From Schizophyllum amplum (Eukaryota > Basidiomycota > Agaricomycetes > Agaricales > Schizophyllaceae): a stretch of DNA of 64,000 nt. The stretch spans positions 558,001-622,000 of the forward strand of contig VDMD01000015.1 of NCBI GenBank assembly GCA_007026445.1, written 5' to 3'. Below, in pieces: positions 25,016-37,800 of the stretch. The position numbers were made by a program, and so were the translations under genes. Positions within the stretch are counted from its first letter, which is position 1; each line of letters opens with the position of its first letter. The notes beneath the pieces were generated by a model. The model was given only the letters and a program-made list of their open reading frames with translations. It did no database searches and was not told the origin of the DNA.

Positions 25016-27400
25016 ATGGGTCGCCGCGCCAAAAACAAGCAGGGTCCTGTTGCTCCCCTGCACTCCGCATCATCGCCCAGAAAGCTCGGTAAAAGAAAGG
25101 CGCCTGCGGACGGCGACATCGAGTCCCCCAAGAGCGCTAAGAAGGTCAAGAACGCGGACGGGAAGGGGAAGGCAAAGCCCGCACAGGCCGACAAGGAGAA
25201 CACCGCGAAGAAGGGGAAGAAGCCTCAGGTAAAGCAGGCAGAGTCTGATGACGATGCAGGCAGCGGCTGGGAAGATATTGAGGAGGATGATCTGAAGGGC
25301 GCGACGAAGTGAGTTACGCGCATGGCGGGATGAAGGAATACTGACACGACTTCAGGTCACTATTCCAAGAAAGCGATGATGACGAGGACGCCTATATCGG
25401 TGATCTGGATGAGTTTGACGTGGAGGGGATGGACGAGTGCGTACTTCTGCAAAAGACATAAATCTTCCACCTGACCGTCTCCTTACCAGCGATGCATTAC
25501 GAGGCCACGTAGAGGAGCTCGATCTCGGCTCTGATGAGGAAGAGGAAGAGGAAGAGCCTGCGCAGGTACCGGTACGCGGCAAGAAGTCGAAGCAGTTCGA
25601 GCGCCCCACGAAGATAATACCCACCGCTTCCGACGCATCCTCATCCGACGAAGAAACCGACGACGAGGATGGCCCTATCACAATGGCGAACATGGAGGCT
25701 CGCTCGCGCGCACTCGATGCTAAAGCTTTGGCTGACGCCGACCTTGACGCGGAGGACCTTCGCAATGCTGGCATGTTGGTCGACGGTGACGACGAGGATG
25801 TCGATATGGACGATGATGAGGTCGACGAAGAAGGGGACGATGACGAAGAGAAGTTCAGGCTGCCCACTGCGGCCGAGCGGGAGGAAGAGAAAAAGCAGGG
25901 AGGCATCGATGTGCACTCCGTGCAAAGACGAATGAGGGAATGCGTCCGCGTCCTGGGGAAATTCAACAAACTCGCAGAGAAAGGCCGGTGGGTACAGTAC
26001 TTTCGCATGGTTGAATGTAATTTACTCCAGCGTAGCTCTCGCACAGAGTACACGGAGCAGCTTCTCGCCGACATCTGTAGCTACTATGGCTACAACGAAT
26101 TTCTAGCCGAGAAGCTCTTCCTGCTGTTCTCTGTACCGGAGGCAAGTCGTGTACATCCTGCAGTGGGTTCCTTGCTGACTCTACTCAAGGCTATCGAGTT
26201 CTTCGAAGCCAACGAAGTACCTCGGCCGGTCACGATACGGACGAATACGCTGCGCACGCGAAGGCGTGATCTTGCCCAGACGCTCATCAACCGTGGCGTC
26301 AACCTCGAACCTATCGGTAAATGGACCAATGTCGGCCTCCAGGTCTTCGAGAGCACTGTCCCAATAGGTGCTACGCCCGAATACCTCGCCGGTCACTACA
26401 TGCTGCAGGCTGCTTCGTCTTTCCTCCCCGTCATCGCCTTGGACCCGAAACCGCACGAGCGTGTCCTCGATATGGCCTCCGCTCCGGGAGGAAAGACCAC
26501 ACATATCGCGGCTTTGCTGCAAAACACGGGTGTGGTCTTCGCAAATGATGCGAACAAAGCACGCACAAAGAGTCTTACCGCGAATGTGCACCGTCTGGGC
26601 TGCAAGAATGTCGTCGTCTGCTCGTACGACGGACGCGAGTTTCCGAAGGTCATCGGCGGGTTTGACCGCGTGCTCCTCGACGCGCCTTGCAGTGGTACGG
26701 GTGTCATCAGCAAGGACGCGAGCGTAAAGGTTAACAAGGTACATCGCTTCGCATACCCTGTCAAGCCGGCTCACTAATTCCGTCTTAGTCCGATCGCGAC
26801 TTCACCCTCCTCGCCCACCTGCAGAAGCAGCTCATACTCTGCGCGCTCGACAGCGTTACTCCGAACTCCAAGACCGGCGGCTACGTCGTCTACTCGACCT
26901 GCTCCGTCACCGTGGATGAGAACGAGGCTGTCATCGACTACGCCCTCCGCAAGCGCCCGAACGTCAAGCTCGTCGACACCGGGCTCGAGTTCGGCCGCCC
27001 CGCGTACGCGAGCTACCGCGGCAAGTCGTTCCACCCCAGCGTCAGCCTCGCGCGGCGCTTCTACCCACACGTGCACAACATGGACGGCTTCTTCGTGGCG
27101 AAGTTCAAGGTCGAGCGGCGCCGCGGGGGCGAGAAGGAGAAGGCGAAGGATGACGGGAAGAGCCTGGTGGGCATCGAGGGCGAAGACGGCGACGAGCAAC
27201 AGCCCGAGGCGGAGACGAAGTTCGACGATGCAGAGGACGCGGCGATCCTTGAGGGTGAGTGGCGTCGGCTGTATGTCAGACGTAGTGCTGATGTAAAATT
27301 TGCAGACTCGAGGCGTCGGCAGATGAAGGCGAAGGGTTTGAAGCCGCCTCCGAGGAACAGACCCCCAAAAGCGACCAAGACGGTCGAAGCGGCGGCTTAA
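25016..27400 (+). CDS. NOP2: 25S rRNA m5C methyltransferase Nop2
   Basis: Nucleolar SAM-dependent enzyme that methylates a cytosine of 25S rRNA and is needed for 60S ribosome assembly. Five exons. The N-terminus is Lys-rich then very acidic (about residues 80-270), as in yeast Nop2. The catalytic domain follows: [20 protein letters not shown] (SAM loop), [33 protein letters not shown] (motif IV Cys) and [15 protein letters not shown] (motif VI catalytic Cys). The C-terminus is basic and ends TKTVEAAA. The motifs match NOP2 more closely than other NSUN relatives. Length of about 720 residues fits. Confidence 0.96.
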
Positions 27401-27868
27401 GGTGCTGTGGCGTACATATCACTGTTGTAATGATCTATGGGTTGGGACGACGATTACGATGCTATCTTCGGGGCACTTCTGCCGAACTCCTTGTCTGTGC
27501 TCATGACCTTTGCCTCAGTTTGAGGGTCTGCACGATACATGCAAACCGATTGAAGTGAAGTATGCGATACCACTAGTCTGTTGGCATGCTGAAGATTCGT
27601 GTCCGATTCTTGTACGGAACTTGGCCTGAGACCTCAGAATGGCCCGTCGTTCCACCGAATGCAGTAGATGTCAAGGTAATATGCTGTAGGTAGAAGTAGT
27701 CCGGTCCTTGGATCAATATAAGGAGGTATACATAAAGTCGTAAACGCATCATCACGATTCACCGACAGTGACCCGTAGGAGAATGCCGCAAGTGATATCG
27801 TCATTAGAGAAAGAAATCGTGTCTTCGTCGCCGTCAGTGAGGATATATCTCCTCAAGATATCCTGCGA
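27401..27868. other. Convergent intergenic, NOP2 to SUR7/PalI gene
   Basis: About 470 bases of 3' flanks of two convergent genes. Nothing else seen. Confidence 0.6.
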
Positions 27869-28872
27869 TCAGTATTTGCGGGAGCTGCAGGACGTGCGCC
27901 TCAGTGGAGGTCAAGAACGAAGCACGGAGATTGCACTCACCGGCCGCAAGCGCAGACTCCGCAGCAACCACCGATGAGGCTGAGCCACAAAGCCACAGCT
28001 GCGCCGAGGACCATCCAGATCTACGCGTGGTTAGTACGGGCAGAAGACGGAGAGTGGCGTGCGGTGCGTTGACTGCGGCGCCTGAATTCTAACAAAGAAG
28101 CGGAGAAAACTCACAGCATTGTCGAAATGGAGGTCCACTTCGTTGTCGCTCTCGTCACGGACCTTGTTCCGCACAATAGCGACGAAAATTATGTCGATTA
28201 GGAAGACCGCGGTCGTCAGGATGGCAGCGAGAATACCCCAGACGAGCGAGCAGATCGAGGCGAAGCGCGCTGTGCCTTCGACGCGCGCTCGGAAGACCAT
28301 TAGCAGGGAGACCAGGAAGGCGAGGAACGTCAAGCCGCATGCTGAAACAAGTCAGACCACCTAGCACTAAACTTCTCGAGAGCTAAAGAATCGACAGGCT
28401 TACCTATTGGGTGCAGAACAAGTGCGGCGGTCGTCCCCTTCGAGATGGTGTCCTCATAGCCTGAGACACCGCTGGAAGGGAAAAAGGAGGTCAATGCGGA
28501 CCATCGGAGTCGCACGGGGCGAGGACTTACAGAGCCTCGGAGACGGTGGAATCGAAGGTATAGCCCAACTTCGTTTTCGAGCAAGTCTGGCCTGTACCGG
28601 CCGAGGCGTCGTTCACGCTGGTCAATACATTCAGCCTCAGAACGCCGCACTCGACGCGCGCCTTACGAGACAGTGATATCGGACGTGCAGTAGCCCCAGA
28701 CCCCGAAGTCGGCGTAGCCAGAGACCCCAACGTCAGTATTGAAGATGCTGGTGGTAACATCCGACGTGACGGAGAAGATATGTATGCTCTTGATGATGGG
28801 CGTCGAGAGCGACACGAGGAGGAGCAGCACGAAGGCGGCAAACGTGAGCAAAGGGGATACGACCGAAAACAT
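27869..28872 (-). CDS. SUR7/PalI family membrane protein
   Basis: Plasma-membrane four-helix protein of the eisosome/pH-sensing family. Exon 1 starts MFSVVSPLLTFAAFVLLLLVSL then STPIIKSIHIFSV, followed by the extracellular loop with FGVWGYCTSDITVS, which fits the family GxWGYC pattern. Later exons hold TCSKTKLGY, GTTAALVLHPI, then LTFLAFLVSLLMVF, SLVWGILAAILTTAVFLIDIIF and WMVLGAAVALWLSLIGGCCGVCACG. The last coding exon is inferred: an AG after CTGCAG at about 27880 gives CACGRSRKY and a TGA at 27869-27871. The Cys-rich end may be palmitoylated. Family sure, 3' end less so. Confidence 0.78.
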
Positions 28873-29923
28873 GATGGGGAGAGGAGGAAGGGTATCTTGG
28901 AGCGCGCGCGCGAACAAGGCCAGCCTTTATATGCGCAGCACAGCAACCAGTGGTCACTGCCTCGAGCGAGTGGGATGACGTTCGCGCCATCAGGACATGA
29001 ATGAATGGACAACAATTGCAATTCGATTTCGACGACCGTCCCACGGTCTTGGCGCTACTTACCTTCCGAGTTCCATTTGTTGTGATCATGCCGTGGCGTG
29101 CGCGGACTGCATGCATCTTCGGGGTGTAGAACGCGCCGTGTAAGAAAGAGTCACAGACGGCCCTGCGTTCAGGGCTCGCCGCCTCGCCCGGCTGGGGCCG
29201 ATAAACATCCCACGAGGTTCGGGTGAAATGTGTGAAATGAAGTGCGCGTTGCCAACGGTTGTGAAGTCTATCACTCCTGATCGACCGCCTCGGCGGACGC
29301 GTTCCGGCTTTTTACTGTGTTCAGGAAGCTCTCGTGAGGGCTCATTCGGGCGGCGATGGGAGAAAGACGCGTCCTGCGAGCAACGCCCGCCTTGTTCCAC
29401 GCCGTAGATATGTTGGAAACCTGAGTAGAACAAGGGTCGTTTGATTTTCAGAGCGGTCGCCGTGCTTCTTTGATGGCACGCAGACGTTCCATCAATCGGA
29501 GTTTGAACGTCGTCCAAATTTTCAGAATATTCAGAGACGCCTGGAGAGAATTATGGCCGTGCATCTGAGCCCAGGCGTGCGTTCACAGAGGGTCCGAGCC
29601 GAGGAAGAAAAATTGAGAATGCAGGGGGGCACACGCGACGCGTCAAGCGAGGCGCGGAAGCAGATCTCGTGACGCGTCGGTTTAGGGGCTAGATTTGGCT
29701 GGAAGGGCGCAGCCAAACACATCATGGGAACAATTTATATAAGCCTCTACCCTCTGCCCGCTTTTCCCAACCTTTTCACCCTCCTTTATCCTCGTCGTTC
29801 ACCCGGGTCAAGGCCAGCCAGCACATTCTCTTCCCTCCATTACTATTCGCATCGTAAGCCCCGTCGCTCCTTCCTCCGTCTCTATCTTTTTCTTATCGTC
29901 GTACGACAGCCATCCCTGCAATA
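28873..29923. other. Divergent intergenic, SUR7/PalI to AEPK-rich gene
   Basis: About 1 kb, no gene supported. The right 200 bases hold a TATA box and long pyrimidine tract described separately. Confidence 0.6.
29736..29890 (+). promoter_or_regulatory. Strong-looking core promoter of the AEPK-rich gene
   Basis: TATATAA at 29736-29742, then a CT-dominated tract (29745-29890) up to the leader. In filamentous fungi this arrangement is common in highly expressed genes. The ATG lies at 29924. Confidence 0.55.
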
Positions 29924-31088
29924 ATGTCCGCTCCCGAGACTGCTGCTGCCCCCGCTCCCGTTGCCCCCGTCGAGGAGGTGAAGCCCGTCGAGACTCCGGT
30001 CGCCGAGGCCGCGCCCGCTGCCGAGCTTGTGAAGGTGGAGGAGGCTGCTCCGGTGCGTCTTTCTCACGGCCTTCCCTCTCCCTCGCGTTGCTTATCCGTC
30101 TATTCAGGAGGCGCCCAAGGCTGAGCCCGCCGTCGAGGCCAAGCCAGAGGTATGTCGCGACACGAGCCGATCATTATGCCGTCAGATAGCCTGACCTTTC
30201 CTTTTTAGGAGACCGCTGCCCCCGCTGCTGAGACCGCGACTGAGGAGCCCGCGAAGGAGGAGGCGAAGCCCGCCGACGCCCCTGCCACCGAGGAGGCGAA
30301 GGAGGAGGCCAAGCCCGTACGTTGCCTTCTCATTGTGTCTTTATCATGACTCACCGTCGTCTACAGGCCGAGGAGACCAAGAAGGAGGATCGCCCCAAGA
30401 GCCCGAGCCTGCTCGCGAAGCTCCTGGCTCCCTTCAAGAACGAAAAGACGAAGGCCGAGAAGAAGGTCAAGACCCCCAAGTCCCCCAAGAAGGAGAAGAA
30501 GAAGGAGGAGGCCGAGACGCCCGCCGCCGAGGAGGCCCCCAAGGAGGAGGCCGCTACTGAGGCTCCCAAGGAGGAGGTCGCTGTCGCTGCCGAGCCCGCC
30601 GCCGAGGCCCCCAAGGTCGACGAGGCACCCGCCGCCGAGGAGGTCAAGGAGGCTGAGGCCCCTGCCGCCGAGGCTGCTCCTGTTGAGCCCGCCGCTGAGG
30701 GTGCGGAGGAGGCTAAGCCGGCCGAGGAGACCAAGGCCGAGGAGAAGAAGGACGAGAAGGTGTGTTGGCTACACTGTCTTCTCATGAAGTTTTAATGACC
30801 TTTTACAAGAAGGAGGAGAAGCCCGCCAAGGCTGCGAAGGTCGGCCGCCGCCTCTCCGCGCGCGTCGGTGACTTCTTCAAGCACAAGCCCAAGGAGGTCT
30901 CCACCCCCGCCAAGGTTGAGGAGGAGCAGGCCAAGACCGACGAGGCCCCCAAGATCGACGAGCCCGCCCCTCTCGCTCCCCTCGAGAACCCCGCCGCTGA
31001 GGAGGCCGCTGTGCCTGCCGCAGAGACCAAGCCGGAGGAGCCGAAGCCCGCTGAGGTCGCTGCCCCCGCTGTCGCTGCCACCGCATGA
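29924..31088 (+). CDS. Ala/Glu/Pro/Lys-rich low-complexity protein
   Basis: About 310 residues in six or so short exons (introns near 30052, 30151, 30319, 30760). Most of it is AEEAPKEE-like sequence. Two short non-repetitive, basic islands stand out: KSPSLLAKLLAPFKNEKTKA (about 30400-30460) and KVGRRLSARVGDFFKHKPKE (about 30838-30897). Both look like amphipathic helices and could bind membrane or another protein. There is no signal peptide or membrane span. Codon use strongly prefers C/G-ending codons such as GAG, AAG and GCC, which with the promoter suggests high expression. I do not recognise a family; function unknown. Confidence 0.75.
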
Positions 31089-31509
31089 AGTCCTCGTGCG
31101 CTTGTTCTTCAACGACCCTCATGATCTCCTTACTTTCGGATACCTTCACGAGTGCGCACACCCTACCACATCGTGACGCTGGAGGATCTCATCTCTGTCT
31201 TCTCGGTTTATGTCTTGAGCTCTTACGATACAGGGTCTGGTCTTGTTACCTTTACGAATCTCCTCGCATCATGACCGCCGGATCCCCCGTCTTCTTAATA
31301 CCATTTTCTGACTTGTTGTTTTTGCATACCCCGTTTTATACCTTTCGTTATGGATCGTGCTGCGTCTTGGGTTCCTATTCAATCTTTCTCGTCTAGACAG
31401 TTGAATATAAGACTGCCGACCCTTCCGCTCTTTTCACTTCGCATAAAAGCCTGAGTTGGTCGATCATGCAGTTGAGTCATTCTCAAATACGTCTTGCATC
31501 AGGACCGTC
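31089..31509. other. Intergenic, AEPK-rich gene to eIF2B epsilon
   Basis: 420 bases of 3' flank and promoter. No gene supported. Confidence 0.6.
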
Positions 31510-34500
31510 ATGTCGCGACGCAATGCTGGCAGCGGCAAGGACAAGCTCCTCGACGACGAGGATGAGGTTCTTCAGGCGGTCATCCTGGCGGACAGCTTCA
31601 ACAAGCGCTTCCGACCACTTACAACGCGCAAGCCACGAGTACGAGCGCCAGCGCCACAATCCGTTCTATGCATCTGACTCCATGGCTCCTAGTGCCTACT
31701 ACCGATGTGCAACGCGCCCCTACTCGACTGGACCTTTGAAAGCTTGGCCCTAGCAGGTGTTCAAGAAGTATTCGTGGTTTGTCGCTCGCACGCCGAACAG
31801 GTGAAGACCGCGATCAGGTCTGTCATCGCATCTATGCGCTCCGTGTCCGTTGCTGACCAGGCCGACCTCCTAGCGAGTCAAAATGGAGCAAGCCCGGGTC
31901 GGGGATGAAGATCGTGCCCATCATGACCGCGAAGGAGACATTCTCCCCCGGGGACGCGATGCGCGACATATACACCCGCGGCCTCGTAACGAGCGACTTC
32001 GTGCTGGTGATGGGCGACCTGGTGAGCAACATTCGGATCGACGAGGTCGTGCGCGTGCACAAGGAGCGGCGCAAGACGAACAAGGACGCGATCATGACTA
32101 TGGTGGTGAAGGAGAGCGGGTCGCGGCATCGGACGAGGTGCGTGTGCTGTGGAATGTGTACTGTGCGGACGCTAACTGTGCAACAGGATGAAGGGGGACT
32201 CTTCAGTATTCGTGCTTGACCCAGAGACGTCGGAATGCGTGCATTACGAGCATGTCGCAGGCTACCCGCTCAAGAAGACGGCGCGCATACCGCGGGAGGT
32301 CCTCTCCGCTCATCAAGAGCTTGAGATTCGGAACGACCTCATAGACTGCCATATCGACGTATGCTCGGTAGAGGTACGTCTCTCGAAGCCGTACCTCTTG
32401 TACATCTCCTCACGCTCCATCTTCTCCAGGTCCCCTCGCTCTTCCAAGACAACTTCGACTATTCGGACATTCGTCGCGACTTCGTACATGGCGTGCTCAC
32501 CTCTGATCTTCTCATGAAGAATATTCACTGCTACGTTGCCAAGGATGGCTATGCCGCTCGTGTGAAGGACACTAAGAGCTACGAGGCCGTCAGGTATGCG
32601 CAGATGCGGACACGTTCATTCTTGTGATTAACTCGTGTCTCGTAGCAAGGATATTCTCGCGCGCTGGACGTTCCCGCTCGTTCCGGACGACAACCATCCT
32701 AGCGGGCATGTTTACGAACATCTGCGCGGCAACAAATACATAGCAAAGGATAATACAGTTACACTCGCGCGGTACGCCACTTTCGCGACTTGCCTTCCAC
32801 ATACTGATAACGTTACAGTAACTGTAAAATCGGCAACAACACGCTCATTGGGTCCTCCTCTCAAGTGGGCGACGGCGCAGAAATCACTGCATCTGTGATT
32901 GGATGCAAGTGCATAATCGGGCCCGGCTGCAAAATCCGGGACGCTTACATCTTCGACGGGAGCGTCATCGGCGCTGGGTGCGTTATCGAGCGCAGTATAT
33001 TGGGCGCGGGTGTCCAGATCAAGGAGGGCTCGCAGATTGACCGCGGCTGTCTTGTGGCCGACGACGTTACTGTCGGCCCACAAGCGCATCTCAAGCCCTT
33101 CGAGCGGCTGTCTCGCAGACGAGATTCGCCCGCGTCAGCTAGTACACCGGAGGAAGACGACGATGAGGTGGACTCGGACTTGGAGGAGGTCGAGGCCAGT
33201 AAGTCAACACGTTTATCAAGACCTCCGTGGTACTCACTTTGTCGTAGTGCAAGACTCACTTCACGCAACATTGGGCAAGGACTCGAACGCCATCGTCTGG
33301 CCAAGAGAAGAGCCTGAGGAGGAAGAGCAGAGCGACGTCGACGACGACGAGTACAATGTTGAGAACCCGCGTAATCAGCGGTTCATGAGGCTAGGTATGC
33401 TATCGCAGCCACCATCGCCGGGTGACTTCGTTAACGCATCGTCCTTCCAGCCGACGACTGTTGGGACCTCGAAGTCTCCGACGAGGGTACGGACTCTGAC
33501 GACGAGGATTCCGATTCTTCTAGCGATGATGAATCGACATTCTCGGTTCCAACGAACGCGTCGCAAACGTCGCTCCCTGTCGTCGAGAAGGCCGCCGAAC
33601 ACGAGTTCCAAAAAGAGGTCGCGCAATCGCTCGAGCGTGCGTTCGCGGAAGGGCACTCCGTCGACAACGCGGCTGTTGAGCTCAAGACCCTTCGCATGGC
33701 TAGCAACGTGCCTCTCATCCGTGTTCGCGAGTCCGTTGTCGGCGCAATAGTTGAGCGCATACCGATCGTTGCGGGCGACCCAGCAGGTCAGAGACGCGCG
33801 ATAGCTCAGGTCATCGGGCGCTGGGGCGATCTCATCAACCAGATTGGGGGGATGGACGCAGTGGAGACGGTCACGGTGCTGCAGGTACGCTAGCACAAAT
33901 TGCTATCGAACTTGCGCTCAACCTCATCTTAGCAACACTGTGCCGGATCCGAGCGCATGCCGCTATTCGGCCAGATCTTGGCAGCGCTCTATCAGGAGGA
34001 TGTTGTTGAAGAGGACGACATCCGAGCCTGGTATAAGTCGCCGCTCTCAAGAGGTGAGGGCGTGGAAGATACTGCGAAGGTCGAAGATATCAAGAAGTGT
34101 TGGGCCGTCGGCGGAAAGATGATTCAACAATTCGATGCTCAGGGGAGCGACGAGAGCAGCGAGGAGGAGAGTGAGGAAGGGGACGACGAGGACGACGAGG
34201 ATGATGACGACACGAAGGTGCCATCAAAACCAACGCCGGTCGCTGGCAAGGCAGCAGCGTCAGACGAGGACGAGGACGACGAGGACGAAGACGAGGGCGC
34301 CAACGATGACGACGGCGACGACGCGCATCTGACGAGGAAGTCAAGAGGACCTCGACAACATCGCCAGCACCCCTCGTCGGTGCCACGGCATCGGCTCCTC
34401 CTTCATCAGCTCCACCAGCGCCGTCCGCCGTCGCCTCGACAGCGGCTTCTTCTTCGTCTGTTTTACCAGCGGCACGCACGCCTGCTGCTACCGCCCCCAC

Positions 34501-34830
34501 CGCCCCTGATCCTCCGGCAGGGTCCTTTCGAGCCCAACGGACAGCAAATACCCAGTCCTCCGACGAAGACGATGAAGGCAACGACGATGGAGAGTCCGAA
34601 GATGGAGTCCTGGTGGAATCGCCTGCGCAGCCGACTAAGCCTGCGGCGCCTTCTTCCGTCCCGCGACAGCGCCTCCTGCCGCAACGCAGTCAGCAGCTGT
34701 GAAAGCTGCGGCAGAGAGCAGCGACGAGGACGAGGAGGAAGATGAGGATAGCGAAGAGAATGAGGCCATCGGCACCCCGACGACGAAGGCAGTCACGTCT
34801 TCTACGCCTGCGCCTGCCCCACAAGCATAG
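31510..34830 (+). CDS. GCD6: Translation factor eIF2B epsilon subunit (Gcd6)
   Basis: Catalytic subunit of the guanine-nucleotide exchange factor that recharges eIF2 with GTP. About eight exons. Nucleotidyltransferase-like domain: VLQAVILADSFNKRFRPLT, then CLLPMCNAPLLDWTFESLAL after intron 1 (acceptor TCCTAG). SKWSKPGSGMKIVPI follows intron 2, and FVLVMGDLVSNI lies beyond. Left-handed beta-helix (hexapeptide) repeats run IGNNTLIGSSSQVGDGAEI to VADDVTVG. The C-terminal HEAT/W2 domain is at about 33600-34130 (LIRVRESVVGAIVER, LFGQILAALYQEDVVEEDDI). After that comes an acidic Ser/Ala/Pro-rich tail whose sensible reading changes frame twice (about 34,320 and 34,668), each fitting one missing base. 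Without these changes translation stops at 34743-34745 in a different tail; the end 34830 assumes both. Confidence 0.9.
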
Positions 34831-37800
34831 TAATAGTTGATCCTGCAGCATAGGCACGCATGCATGCGGGCGAGAAAAGGAATTCGCGTTCTGTTGACTT
34901 AGTGTTCAATAGCCGGTCAATGAGAGATGTATGATAGTGACTTGTACTAGAGACTATGTATCAACAGATCGAGAAAATGTGTATTCAGTCTAGGTTGGTG
35001 TATTCCTCATATTGTTCTCGCTTCAACTTGAGATCGACTTGAGCGGAGCCGCACAACTTCAACATCCACGTGATCTTGAGTGGTCTGTCTGCAATGGCAC
35101 TGCGCCAGACTGCGCCGGCGGCGTGCCCACTATGTGCATGTGGGCATAATGGATTCTATGGGTAATCGTGTACTCTGTAGAGCGTGGAGAGATGACCTTC
35201 TTTATCAAAGGCGCATGGACACGGCGCCGTAACGGATTTCTTCGAAGATACGAAACACCCTGTTGCGCGTCTTCGGTTATCAATTAAGGGTTCAGCTACG
35301 GGGAAGGTGTTGCCAATTGGTGACCGTTAAGGGTGTTGGATGGGGACGTCGTCGTGGTGAGGTCTCACGAAGAGCACGAGGGTCAGACTCATTGAGGACA
35401 TAATTCGGTAGTCGTGCACTGCTTATAAACAATGACAGTCCGAAGGCTCCCTTCATGCTATGTATATCCCATAGCCGAGCATGAAGAGACTGTTCGTGTA
35501 TTCTGTTAGTCAAGACAGTCCCGATTACGCGGGGACGTGCGCATGGACACTATTACGGCCCTCGGTGACCTTTGGTACACCGTCGATAATGTCAATGAAT
35601 GAATGGCCACTACGGAAGCATCAAGAGCAATAAGGCCGGCGACGTACAGCTGCATGTTTCTTGGGAACACGGTCGCAGAAGATCTTCAAAACAGGGTGAG
35701 CGCGCAGGGTGTAAACAAGTATGCTCACTGGCGATAGACGGCCCCAGAGCCCGGGCAGCTATGTAGCGCCGGCGCCACTCATGTATGCGCGAGACCTCTG
35801 AACGCAGCAAGGATACCGTCCAGTGTTCAGTCCGAGTCCGACGTGGACGTTCAGTGGACAAAATTCGGCGGGAACCATTGAATGAAGCCGAGACCTGCAT
35901 GTGCGAGGGTGAAGAATGAAGCAAAAAGTCGCAGCCTGTCGGAGACATGAGTACTCGTAAAAGCGGCGGGGTTGCAAGAGAAACAATTTGTACGCAGCGC
36001 CATCTGGCAAGCAGCTGGCAGTGGCAAGTGCCAGGCAAGGCCTTCCAAAAGCGAAGACATCGGCATTTGCCGTCAACAATCTCGTTCGTGACGCGCCCAC
36101 AGGCATCCGCGTGCGGTTCCGCCACCACAGTCAGGAAAGGGATGCATCCTCTAGCGAACACCGCGAAAGGTGCATTACATAGCAATCTGCTGAGGATTCA
36201 GTAGGCATACCTGGTGAATGGGGCACCCCCTGCTGACCGCTAACCTCATCCTCAACGGCGCCCGTCGCCGCCGCCTCTTCCACCTTCTCCTGTACAAGGT
36301 TGCGCGCAATCGGAGAATGGGGAAAAGAGTCCCGATTCCTGCTCGAATTCAAGAAGAAGGCGCCCGTCGCGACGAGAGGACGCGCGCCTTAGCCAGATGA
36401 CTGCGCGAATTCACTGAGCAGATGATTGCTCGAGTTCACTAGCACTGGCCAGACCAGATGATAGCGCTCGTTCACCAACCAGATGATTACACGCAGCCGC
36501 TGGCCAGATGACTGCCCGTCATGCGGAAGACCAGGCGTTTTGGGATCCGGAGGCGTATCAGTGCTGATAGATGGTCGGAAGGCATTATCACTGGAGTCTG
36601 GGGCGCCTCTGACGGGCGTGTGAGCGAGGAGGCGGGCGTGCGAGCGAGGGGGCGGAGGAGGCATGTGGGCGGCTTAATTAACAGGAACGCCCGAGCTCAA
36701 TGTATGGGACGAGGGAGGCAGGAGGCAGGAGGTCAGGGGGATTTCTCTGTGTGGGCGGTGGGTTTGGGGATCGGATGGATGCACGTGAGAACTGAAGCGC
36801 TGAAGGCGTACGTGAGGGCTGACGGCGCAGAGTGGATGGTGTGGGAGCAAGCGAAGGGCGGTGGGGAAGGGCGATAGGATGTACGAAAGGCTACAGTACG
36901 GTGGTCATAAAGATAGGACACTCATGATGTTGCGAGCCTTCGGCGGCGTAAGCAAAATGCGGGGCATCGCTGGGGGACAGCGTCCCGGACGCTAGAAGAT
37001 CTGCGCGAGAGTCTTTCGCCTGAGCACGGGCACGGGCTCGAAAACAACCGTGATTCACGGATACCGTAGATTAGACGCACAACTACAGCAGTGAAAGGGT
37101 GCGGGCGCAGACAGACAGAGGTTCGACGAGCGCCAGCAAATTATGCGCTGGCCTCACCTGGCAGGCGTGAGAGAGATGTCAATCAGCGACGGCTTGGCAG
37201 CGCTGTGGTGGAAGCTTTGTTCGGCTATCATCCTCGCGGCCGTAGGCAGCACTGCAGAAGAGCCAAGCGCGACGACAAACACAAGACACTGACGAGGGCG
37301 CAGCCGATCGAGAAGCGCGAGAAGGAAGCGGTGGCGTGGCGACTTGAACTTCGCAATCGAAGCGAGACTGGTGGCGGCGGCCTTGGCAAGAAGCAACCCA
37401 AAAGCAACGCAGGCGGGGGGTCTGGGTGATCCGGGCCGGCCCCCTCTGATGCAGAGGCGGCAGCATGAATGGCGGCGCCGCCGTCCAGCCGCGGACGATG
37501 CCCGCACGACGTGGCACGTGCAGAGAGTCGACGCCAACGGCGCGCGCTCGCCGCTCGGGCAAGGAAAGGCCACAGGGGGCCGGGTTAGGGACGTGCCTGA
37601 AGGTTTTCACGAGGCGGGCGAGGGTACAGTTAGCGCTGTGAGGGATTTACGCGCTGGGGGCGGGCGCGTTGCCGACTGCTGGGTCGGCTGTTGTGAAAGA
37701 CCGATGAGGTGTGGCTAGGACAGGACGGTCGATGCGGACGGCGGGCACGGCCGATGCGCGATAGCTATCGATAATGCCGATGGGCCTGCGAAGACACTGC

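Noticed and set aside
35610..36185. 191-codon open frame on the minus strand
   Set aside because: Begins with TTG, is Cys/Arg/Ser-rich without hydrophobic core pattern, and no splice extension gives a recognisable protein.
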